A stretch of DNA of 17,919 nt from DAOTUL01 sp034437435. GTDB taxonomy: Bacteria; Chloroflexota; Anaerolineae; Aggregatilineales; Phototrophicaceae. The notes under the pieces were generated by a model that was not told where the DNA came from, did no database searches, and was given only the letters and a program-made list of their open reading frames with translations. Below, piece after piece: positions 7,816-13,634 of the stretch; position 1 is the first letter of the stretch; the number at the start of each line of letters is the position of its first letter. The DNA is taken from positions 1-17,919 of the forward strand of contig CAYQJO010000075.1 of assembly GCA_964417785.1 (NCBI GenBank), given 5' to 3'. Both the position numbers and the translations under genes were made by a program.

Positions 7816-8834
7816 CGCGCCAGCAGAGCGAACCCTGCACCAATCAACAGCAGCATGGTCCCCAATGCCACAAATTTAAATAACTGGCTGGTCGTTATCA
7901 GCGTTAGCACCCCGAACAACGTGCAAAACAGATAGTATGTCAGAACAATCTGCCGCTGGCTGAACCCCATGTCTTGTAAACGGTAATGTACATGCCCCCG
8001 ATCACCATGCATCGGGTTTTTACCGCGCCAGATACGATAAGTGGCCTGCCATGCCAGGTCCATCAGCGGCAAACCCATAACCAGCAGAATAGTCGCCATT
8101 TTTGCCCCGCCAATGATACTCAATACACCTAACGTGTAACCCAGGAAGTACGCCCCCCCTCCCATGATGATTCGCGCCGGGTGGAAGTTGTAGAGCAGAA
8201 ATGCGGCTGAGGCTCCCATCAGTGCCAATGGCAACAGGCTCACACTTAACTGCTCTAACACAAACGCACTGTGAATAAACAGCATGCTACCGGCGATCAA
8301 GGCAACTCCTGCCGCCAGACCGTCCAGACCATCCATGAAGTTGGCGGTGTTCATCATGAGGCCCAACCATAACATACTCAGGCACACCGTCACGAAATAG
8401 GGCCAGGGGTCGGTTTGCTGGCCGGTCAGCGGGTTGTTGAGCGTTTCAATGATGATCTGGAACGCTATGGCAATGCCTGCCACAAAAATCTGAGCAACAC
8501 CGAGTTGAACGGCGTTGAGTTCAAACGCATCATCAACCACCCCAACCACCATGATAACCGTGGCACCGATCAACAAGCCAGTCAGGCGGATGACTTCAGC
8601 CTCGTCAAAACGCGGAACATTGACGAATTGGGCTGCCACCGCCGCCAGAACGAACCCGGTATAAATAGCGACACCGCCAAGCTTCGACACCTGCCGCTGG
8701 TCTGCTTCACTCTGCCGTCGTCCACCAGACTTCGCGGTTATACCAACCTGCCTACCCAACCACCCCATCACCGGAACCAATCCGAGTGTGGTCGCAAATG
8801 CCAGCCCAAAGACAATCACATAAGCGCTGTTCAT
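7794..8834 (-). CDS. Polyprenyl-phosphate sugar-1-phosphate transferase (WecA/TagO/MraY family, glycosyltransferase 4)
   Basis: A 346-residue integral membrane protein with about ten hydrophobic segments. The family transfers a UDP-sugar phosphate (GlcNAc-1-P or MurNAc-pentapeptide-P) to undecaprenyl phosphate, starting cell-wall or surface-polymer synthesis. Seen are the Mg-binding Asp pair Asp101-Asp102 in GVVDDAFELNA, NFMDGLDGLAAG (Asn165, Asp168, Asp171) and the C-terminal loop MHGDRGHVHYRL (His276, His281, His283). The last loop favours the WecA/TagO branch over MraY. The usual FMGDxGS motif reads MGGGAYFLG (Met224 onward): one residue shorter and without the Asp. Either this is a real loss, with altered or no activity, or an error in a run of Gs. 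The start overlaps the upp stop by ATGA. Confidence 0.85.
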   Translation of the reverse strand: MNSAYVIVFGLAFATTLGLVPVMGWLGRQVGITAKSGGRRQSEADQRQVSKLGGVAIYTGFVLAAVAAQFVNVPRFDEAEVIRLTGLLIGATVIMVVGVVDDAFELNAVQLGVAQIFVAGIAIAFQIIIETLNNPLTGQQTDPWPYFVTVCLSMLWLGLMMNTANFMDGLDGLAAGVALIAGSMLFIHSAFVLEQLSVSLLPLALMGASAAFLLYNFHPARIIMGGGAYFLGYTLGVLSIIGGAKMATILLVMGLPLMDLAWQATYRIWRGKNPMHGDRGHVHYRLQDMGFSQRQIVLTYYLFCTLFGVLTLITTSQLFKFVALGTMLLLIGAGFALLARQSSTSS

Positions 8835-9454
8835 GTACCGAACTGCCGGTCCCCGGCATCACCCAGACCAGGTACGATGAATCCAATCTCATTGAGATGG
8901 CTGTCCACCGCCGCCACATGGATGGGTACATCAGGATGGGCTGCCGCCAGCGCTTCGACGCCTTCGGGTGCTGCCAGCAAACCGAGGAATTTGATCCGCT
9001 GCACACCCCAGCGTTTGAGAATGTCCACTGTCGCAATCGCAGAACCACCAGTTGCCAGCATCGGATCAAGTACCAAACACATCTGCACGGTCGGTTCAGT
9101 TGGCAGCTTATTGTAGTATTCCACCGGACGCAGGGTTTCTTCATCGCGGTAAAGACCAATATGCCACACCTGAGCATCTGGCAGCAATTCCAACACACCG
9201 TCCACCAATCCCAATCCAGCCCGCAAGATCGGCACCAGTCCGATTATTTCATGTGCCACATGGCCGCTGGATTCGCCCATTGGTGTCGTGACAACTTTGC
9301 CCTCCAGTTTGAGATCCTGTGTCGCCTCATAGCAAAGCAACAGGGCCATCTCATATACCAGATCACGGAAAATTCGGTGATTGGTATTCACATCACGCAG
9401 CAGCGTGAGCTTATGCTGGATCAGGGGATGTTGGGATATGTGTAATTTTGCCAT
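8831..9454 (-). CDS. upp: Uracil phosphoribosyltransferase
   Basis: A 207-residue cytosolic pyrimidine-salvage enzyme that makes UMP from uracil and PRPP. The PRPP-binding motif LDPMLATGGSA lies around residues 129-139, ILRAGLGLVDG at about 76-86, and the family-typical C terminus PGLGDAGDRQFGT closes the protein. The length is normal. AAAGGAG (9461-9467 on the complement) precedes the ATG by 6 bases. The stop overlaps the start of the polyprenyl-phosphate transferase gene by 4 bases, so the two are translationally coupled. UMP feeds UDP-sugar pools, which are the substrates of that transferase; this link is inference. Confidence 0.96.
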   Translation of the reverse strand: MAKLHISQHPLIQHKLTLLRDVNTNHRIFRDLVYEMALLLCYEATQDLKLEGKVVTTPMGESSGHVAHEIIGLVPILRAGLGLVDGVLELLPDAQVWHIGLYRDEETLRPVEYYNKLPTEPTVQMCLVLDPMLATGGSAIATVDILKRWGVQRIKFLGLLAAPEGVEALAAAHPDVPIHVAAVDSHLNEIGFIVPGLGDAGDRQFGT

Positions 9455-9477
9455 CGTCTACTCCTTTAGCCAGCAGG

Positions 9478-9506
9478 ATTTTAGACCGCCGGTTGACCAA
9501 ACGCAA
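9478..9506 (-). promoter_or_regulatory. Putative sigma-70-type promoter for upp
   Basis: On the complement, TTGCGT (9501-9506) and TAAAAT (9478-9483) are separated by 17 bases, followed by AAAGGAG and the upp start. The -35 box matches the consensus poorly and the -10 box well. It overlaps the divergent ruvB promoter. Confidence 0.5.
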
Positions 9507-9520
9507 CCATTCGCTATACT
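9493..9520 (+). promoter_or_regulatory. Putative sigma-70-type promoter for ruvB-queA
   Basis: TTGACC (9493-9498) and TATACT (9515-9520) lie 16 bases apart, about 37 bases upstream of the ruvB ATG. Both boxes are close to consensus. The -35 region shares DNA with the divergent upp promoter. Confidence 0.65.
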
Positions 9521-9543
9521 CAGTTAGAACATATTTGTCATGT

Positions 9544-9549
9544 GGGAGA
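9544..9549 (+). promoter_or_regulatory. Ribosome binding site fixing the ruvB start
   Basis: GGGAGA ends 7 bases before the ATG at 9557. The in-frame GTG at 9542 overlaps this site and has no ribosome binding site of its own, so it is not the start. Confidence 0.75.
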
Positions 9550-9556
9550 ATTACAA

Positions 9557-10582
9557 ATGTCCGATGATGGGCGTGTTCTGAGCGGCCAGCGTCGCCCCCA
9601 TGAGGGAGATAATCTCGCGCTCCGCCCACAATCGCTGAAAGACATTGTCGGGCAGGACCGGGTACGCGAAAATCTGCGGATCATCATCGAAGCGGCATTG
9701 GCACGCGGTGAACCCGTAGACCACATTCTATTCTACGGACCACCCGGTCTGGGCAAGACATCGCTGGCCCATGTGGTCGCCAACGAAATGAGCGCGAAGA
9801 TTCACATCACTGCCGGCCCATCCATTGAACGTGCCGGCGATCTGGCGGCAATCCTGACCCATATGAAGAAAAGCGACATTCTCTTTATCGATGAGGTCCA
9901 CCGGCTTGGGCGTGCTGTTGAAGAGATTCTGTACCCCGCGATGGAAGACTTCAAGCTGGATATTGTGATCGGGAAAGGACCAGCAGCCAAGAATGTGCGC
10001 TTGAATTTACCCCGATTCACGGTGATCGGTGCCACGACACGCCTTTCGCTTTTAGCTGGCCCCCTGCGTGACCGCTTTGGTGCGCGTTTTCGTCTTGACT
10101 TCTACGATCAGCAAGCGATGGAATTCATCATCAAACGAGCCGCTGAACTGCTGCATGTCGAGATCGCGCCGCCCGGATTGTCGGAAATTGCACGCCGGTC
10201 ACGCGGTACGCCGCGTGTTGCTTTGCGTCTACTACGCCGTGTACGTGACTACGCCCAGACCCGTGCCGACGGTGTCATCACAGGTCCGGTTGCAGGCGAT
10301 GCGTTGCAGCTTATGGAGATTGATCATCTTGGCCTTGATGATATTGACCGGCGTATTCTCCAGACGATCATTGAGAAGTTTGCTGGGGGTCCCGTTGGCC
10401 TGGATACGATAGGGGCAGCCATCAGCGAAGACAGTTCGACTATCATGGATGTCTATGAACCCTACCTGCTTCAACTCGGTTTCCTCGACCGAACCCCACG
10501 CGGGCGCATTGCTACATCTCACGCTTACGAGCATCTCGGTATACCTTACGAAGAACCACCCGATCAGAAGAGGCTGCTTTGA
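9557..10582 (+). CDS. ruvB: Holliday junction branch migration ATPase RuvB
   Basis: A 341-residue AAA+ motor that, with RuvA, drives branch migration of Holliday junctions in recombinational repair. Walker A is GPPGLGKT at residues 61-68 (Lys67), Walker B is LFIDEVH with Asp112-Glu113, sensor 1 is GATTRLS, and the arginine finger region is GPLRDRFG (Arg171/Arg173). RGTPRVALRLLRR follows in the lid domain, and the C-terminal winged-helix domain ends in RTPRGRIATSHAYEHLG. The length is normal. ruvA and ruvC are not in the window. The stop codon overlaps the TTG start of queA, an arrangement in keeping with the common ruvB-queA pairing in bacteria. It has its own promoter upstream. Confidence 0.97.
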   Translation: MSDDGRVLSGQRRPHEGDNLALRPQSLKDIVGQDRVRENLRIIIEAALARGEPVDHILFYGPPGLGKTSLAHVVANEMSAKIHITAGPSIERAGDLAAILTHMKKSDILFIDEVHRLGRAVEEILYPAMEDFKLDIVIGKGPAAKNVRLNLPRFTVIGATTRLSLLAGPLRDRFGARFRLDFYDQQAMEFIIKRAAELLHVEIAPPGLSEIARRSRGTPRVALRLLRRVRDYAQTRADGVITGPVAGDALQLMEIDHLGLDDIDRRILQTIIEKFAGGPVGLDTIGAAISEDSSTIMDVYEPYLLQLGFLDRTPRGRIATSHAYEHLGIPYEEPPDQKRLL

Positions 10583-11646
10583 ACATCGACAATTTCGATT
10601 ACCATCTACCCGAATCCTGTATCGCTCAGGAACCTGTAGAACCCCGCGACTCATCTCGTCTGATGCTATTGGATCGCCAATCTGGTGAGATCACCCACCA
10701 TCATTTCCGCGACATCATCAATTTCATCCAACCGAATGATGTACTGGTATTGAATAACACACGTGTGATCCGTGCCCGCCTTTCGGCTGTACGTACCGAC
10801 ACGGATGGCAAAATGGAAGTCCTGCTCCTGCGCCAGATTGATGATACCCGCTGGCATGTTTTGGTAGGTGGTAAACGCGCCGATCCAGGAACGCAGATCG
10901 CCTTCCCCGACAGTCAGCTAAAAGCCGAAGTGCAGGAGACCCTGGAAGCGTCCGAACGGATCATACAGTTCAACAAACCGGTCCAGCCCTATCTCGAAGA
11001 AATCGGCGAGATGCCGCTGCCGCCGTATATCCACACTCATCTTGATGATGCGGAACGCTACCAGACGATCTACAGTCGGGTGGAAGGCTCGGCAGCTGCA
11101 CCGACAGCCGGTTTGCACTTCACCCCGGACGTGCTGATCGCACTCCGAAATAAGGGTGTAAAGATGGCATACTGCACCCTTCATATCGGCCTGGACACAT
11201 TTCAACCAGTCAAAGTGAACCGGATTGAAGATCACCAGATACACCGCGAATACGCTACATTAACGGGTGACAATGCCCGATCTATCAACGAGGCTAAACT
11301 CGCCGGTGGTCGCATTATCGCCGTTGGTACGACGACCGCTCGTACACTGGAAACCGCCGGCATTCTCAGCGCCGGCGGTGACCCCGGCGACCCGGCAGCT
11401 TCCGAGAATGTCTGTCCCTGGCGTCCGGTGATTGCCTTCGAACAAGACACTAACCTGTTTATCTATCCAGGCTACAAATGGCGGGTGGTCGATACCCTGA
11501 TAACCAACTTCCACCTGCCGAAATCGACCTTATTGATGATGGTCTCCGCGTTCGCCGGGCGTGACCAGATACTACATGCCTACAACACCGCTAGAGACAG
11601 CGGCTACCGCTTCTACTCCTTCGGTGATGCTATGATGATTGTGTAA
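10579..11646 (+). CDS. queA: S-adenosylmethionine:tRNA ribosyltransferase-isomerase QueA
   Basis: A 355-residue enzyme of queuosine synthesis that transfers the ribosyl part of SAM to preQ1 in tRNA, giving epoxyqueuosine. Recognisable segments are FDYHLPESCIAQEPVEPRD with SSRLMLLDR at the N terminus, LVLNNTRVIRARL, GEMPLPPYIHTHLDDAERYQ, YSRVEGSAAAPTAGLHFT, HIGLDTFQPVKV, VGTTTARTLE and a C-terminal LITNFHLPKSTLLMMVSAFAG. The start is a TTG whose last two bases and following A are the ruvB stop (TTGA). AAGAGG (10568-10573) is 5 bases upstream, and the conserved FDYHLPE sits at the expected distance from the start, so the TTG is convincing. Other queuosine genes are absent here. Confidence 0.96.
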   Translation: MNIDNFDYHLPESCIAQEPVEPRDSSRLMLLDRQSGEITHHHFRDIINFIQPNDVLVLNNTRVIRARLSAVRTDTDGKMEVLLLRQIDDTRWHVLVGGKRADPGTQIAFPDSQLKAEVQETLEASERIIQFNKPVQPYLEEIGEMPLPPYIHTHLDDAERYQTIYSRVEGSAAAPTAGLHFTPDVLIALRNKGVKMAYCTLHIGLDTFQPVKVNRIEDHQIHREYATLTGDNARSINEAKLAGGRIIAVGTTTARTLETAGILSAGGDPGDPAASENVCPWRPVIAFEQDTNLFIYPGYKWRVVDTLITNFHLPKSTLLMMVSAFAGRDQILHAYNTARDSGYRFYSFGDAMMIV

Positions 11647-11655
11647 AACTGGTCG

Positions 11656-11684
11656 TTGACCCGTCTGGTACCATCGCCTATAAT
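11656..11684 (+). promoter_or_regulatory. Strong sigma-70-type promoter for rplU-rpmA-rpmE
   Basis: TTGACC (11656-11661), a 17-base spacer, and a perfect TATAAT (11679-11684). Transcription should start near 11691, giving a leader of about 98 bases before the rplU GTG. It is the best-matching promoter in the window. Confidence 0.85.
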
Positions 11685-11733
11685 AACCATTCATACCCTT
11701 TACAGGGGTGTCTTTCTGTTAAGCCAATGTTCC

Positions 11734-11761
11734 CCGTCGGTTTGCCCAGGCCAACTGGCGG
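11734..11761 (+). promoter_or_regulatory. Stem-loop in the rplU leader
   Basis: CCGTCGGTT (11734-11742) pairs with AACTGGCGG (11753-11761) through nine pairs including two G-U pairs. After one mismatch two more pairs (GC with GC) follow inside. It lies within the 5' leader, 13 bases before the GGGAG ribosome binding site (11775-11779) of rplU. A role in control of the ribosomal-protein operon is inference. It does not obviously match the Bacillus L21 leader as I know it. Confidence 0.45.
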
Positions 11762-11788
11762 TGAAGCGAAGATTGGGAGTAAACCACA

Positions 11789-12103
11789 GTGTACGCAATC
11801 ATCCGCACCGGCGGGCGGCAGTACCATGCTGAAGTCGGCGAAACCGTAGATGTCGAACGCCTGCCTAATGAAGTTGATGAACAAATCGAAATCGATGACG
11901 TACTGATGGTTGGTGACGGCGACAACACCGTCATCGGTCAGCCAAAAGTAGACGGCGCTGTTGTCAAAGCGACAATTGTCAGCCAGTACCGTGCCAAGAA
12001 GCTGATTGTATTCAAGTACAATCAACGCACGAATTACCGGCGTAAGAAAGGCCACCGTCACTACTATACTCGTCTTCGTATTGACGACATTTCCGTAAAC
12101 TAG
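11789..12103 (+). CDS. rplU: Ribosomal protein bL21
   Basis: A 104-residue large-subunit protein of usual length. It begins with the family signature MYAIIRTGGRQYHAEVGE and ends with the RNA-binding basic stretch YRRKKGHRHYYTRLRI. The start is GTG at 11789, 9 bases after GGGAG; no ATG lies near it and the conserved start fits. The stop codon overlaps the AGGAGG that serves rpmA, so the genes are one message. In most bacteria rplU and rpmA are adjacent, as here. Confidence 0.96.
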   Translation: MYAIIRTGGRQYHAEVGETVDVERLPNEVDEQIEIDDVLMVGDGDNTVIGQPKVDGAVVKATIVSQYRAKKLIVFKYNQRTNYRRKKGHRHYYTRLRIDDISVN

Positions 12104-12116
12104 GAGGTTTGTACAG

Positions 12117-12398
12117 ATGGCGCACAAAAAAGGAGCCGGTTCAAGCCGCAACGGTCGTGACAGCAATTCTAAACGCCTGGGGGTGAAGCGCTACGGGGGA
12201 GAATACGTAATCCCCGGTAACATCATTATTCGCCAGCGTGGCACCAAATTCCACCCCGGGGAAAATGTTGGTATTGGTAGAGATCACACCCTCTTTGCAG
12301 TCGCCGAAGGTGTGGTTGTTTTTGAACGGATTCGTGGTCGTAACGGCCAGAAGCGAGTCTCAGTCCAGCCTTTACCGGCTGAGGCTGCTGGCGACTAA
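12117..12398 (+). CDS. rpmA: Ribosomal protein bL27
   Basis: A 93-residue large-subunit protein whose N terminus reaches the peptidyl-transferase centre. It starts directly with MAHKKGAGSSRNGRDS, so it lacks the short N-terminal extension that Firmicutes and some others remove with the Prp protease. The core GNIIIRQRGTKFHPG and the DHTLFA segment are intact. A full AGGAGG (12102-12107) lies 9 bases before the ATG. It follows rplU by 13 bases. The C-terminal residues after RVSV are an ordinary short tail. Confidence 0.97.
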   Translation: MAHKKGAGSSRNGRDSNSKRLGVKRYGGEYVIPGNIIIRQRGTKFHPGENVGIGRDHTLFAVAEGVVVFERIRGRNGQKRVSVQPLPAEAAGD

Positions 12399-12411
12399 AT
12401 CCCATATAAGC

Positions 12412-12443
12412 CATCACGCTACCCCGCCTCAAGGGCCGTGATG
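12412..12443 (+). promoter_or_regulatory. Stem-loop in the rpmA-rpmE gap
   Basis: CATCACG (12412-12418) pairs perfectly with CGTGATG (12437-12443). Inside, GCC and GGC can form a small second stem. It ends 9 bases before the GAGGAG site of rpmE and has no following T-run, so it is not a terminator. A role in RNA processing or in control of L31 is possible but unproved. Confidence 0.45.
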
Positions 12444-12465
12444 TAGACAACTGAGGAGACAACCT

Positions 12466-12927
12466 GTGAAAGAAAAACTCCATCCAGCCTGGTTTCCAGA
12501 TGCACAAGTCGTCTGTGCTTGCGGCAATAGCTGGACAACGGGCGCAACAGTACAGGAAATCCGTACTGACATCTGCTCGGCCTGCCATCCATTCTACACC
12601 GGTGAACAGCGTATCGTGGACACCGAAGGTCAGGTGGATCGCTTCATGAAACGCCTGCAAGCGCGTGATAGCATTCGTGCGCAGAGCGAAGCCCGTGAAG
12701 CTGCCAAAACACCACCGGAACTACCACTGACCGAACTGGGTTTGAATGCCCGTTTTACCGACATTCTCGCCGAGAATGGTATGGTCACTGTTGCGGACTT
12801 CTTCGAGAAGCTGGAATCCGGCGGTGACGAACCGATCCTGGAACTTCCCGGCATCGGACGTAAAGTCCTCTCCGACTTGAAGAAGACACTGCGCAATCGC
12901 GGCTACGACGTTCCGTTAGCCGAATAA
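12466..12927 (+). CDS. rpmE: Ribosomal protein bL31 fused to an RNA polymerase alpha-CTD-like helix-hairpin-helix domain
   Basis: A 153-residue protein, about twice the usual 65-90 residues of bL31. Residues 1-64 are a zinc-type L31: MKEKLHPAW, then Cys17-x-Cys19 and Cys37-x-x-Cys40 as probable zinc ligands, HPFYTG at 41-46 and VDRFMKR at 57-63. A charged linker (65-85) follows. Residues 86-150 match the alpha C-terminal domain: LTELGLNARFTDILAENG, TVADFFEKL, then LPGIGRKVLSDLKKTLRNRG. Against E. coli alpha, Arg96 aligns with Arg265, Gly131 with Gly296 and Lys133 with Lys298. Asn268 becomes Asp99 and Ser299 becomes Val134. The GTG start has GAGGAG (12453-12458) 7 bases upstream. The frame is continuous, so this is one protein. 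It is followed by a terminator and then tdk. Confidence 0.9.
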   Translation: MKEKLHPAWFPDAQVVCACGNSWTTGATVQEIRTDICSACHPFYTGEQRIVDTEGQVDRFMKRLQARDSIRAQSEAREAAKTPPELPLTELGLNARFTDILAENGMVTVADFFEKLESGGDEPILELPGIGRKVLSDLKKTLRNRGYDVPLAE

Positions 12928-12950
12928 CCTCACATAAACATCACACTAAA

Positions 12951-12984
12951 AAGGGCAGCCATCTCTAGGCTGTCCTTGCGTTTT
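12951..12984 (+). terminator. Intrinsic terminator after rpmE
   Basis: AAGGGCAGCC (12951-12960) pairs with GGCTGTCCTT (12968-12977), ten pairs with one G-U, around the loop ATCTCTA. TTTT follows after GCG (12981-12984). The T-run is short and displaced by three bases, so some read-through into tdk is likely. No separate tdk promoter was found. Confidence 0.7.
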
Positions 12985-13006
12985 GATTTGAATAGAAAGC
13001 CAAACA

Positions 13007-13576
13007 ATGCGCCATTTCAGCGGTCGTGTGGAGTTAATTTGCGGCAGTATGTTCTGCGGGAAAACCGAGGAATTGATTCGTCGTGTGCGGCGGGCCGTCA
13101 TCGCTCGCCAGGAAGTCCAGGTCTTCAAACCCGCCATCGATGACCGTTACGGCATCGAATATGTGAGCAGTCACGACGGACAGAGAGTAGAAGCTATCTC
13201 GGTCAATTGTTCTCAGGAGATTCTAAACAATCTTGGAGCAACCACAACAGTCGTGGCAATTGATGAGGCACAGTTCTTCGACCACAATATTGTTCATATC
13301 GTCAACGATCTGGCAAACCGCGACATTCGGGTAATTATAGCGGGTTTGGACCTGGATTTTCGCGGCGAACCCTTCGGTCCCATGCCAGAATTGCTGTGTC
13401 AGGCGGAAGAAGTAACCAAATTGCATGCGATTTGCGTGGAATGTGGTGCGCTGGCCTGTCGCACACAGCGCCTGGTCAACAGCAAACCAGCCCGCTATGA
13501 TGACCCAATCATCATGGTTGGCGCTGAGGAAACGTATGAAGCCCGCTGTCGCAAACACCACATCGTTTTGAAGTGA
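13007..13576 (+). CDS. tdk: Thymidine kinase, type II (zinc-binding)
   Basis: A 189-residue salvage enzyme that phosphorylates thymidine to dTMP. The P-loop is GSMFCGKTEELIRR near residue 13, the catalytic Glu87 lies in DEAQFFD, and GLDLDFRGEPFGPM is the family signature. The lasso zinc site is Cys143 and Cys146 (CVEC) with Cys181 and His184 (CRKH). The length is normal for type II enzymes. The ribosome binding site is weak (AGAAAG upstream of the ATG). It lies 30 bases downstream of the rpmE terminator stem. The rpmE-tdk order is also seen in Firmicutes, from general knowledge. Confidence 0.96.
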   Translation: MRHFSGRVELICGSMFCGKTEELIRRVRRAVIARQEVQVFKPAIDDRYGIEYVSSHDGQRVEAISVNCSQEILNNLGATTTVVAIDEAQFFDHNIVHIVNDLANRDIRVIIAGLDLDFRGEPFGPMPELLCQAEEVTKLHAICVECGALACRTQRLVNSKPARYDDPIIMVGAEETYEARCRKHHIVLK

Positions 13577-13596
13577 ACTTTCATTTCTGCTAGAAT
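13568..13596 (+). promoter_or_regulatory. Putative sigma-70-type promoter for the His-rich membrane protein
   Basis: TTGAAG (13568-13573) and TAGAAT (13591-13596) are 17 bases apart. The -35 box lies in the last codons of tdk. Transcription would start near 13603, about 32 bases before the next ATG. Confidence 0.6.
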
Positions 13597-13634
13597 TACT
13601 CGCGGATTTGAGAGTGTTCAAAAGGGAATAAGAT

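Noticed and set aside
9542..9556. GTG start five codons upstream for ruvB
   Set aside because: It overlaps the GGGAGA that serves the ATG at 9557 and has no ribosome binding site of its own.
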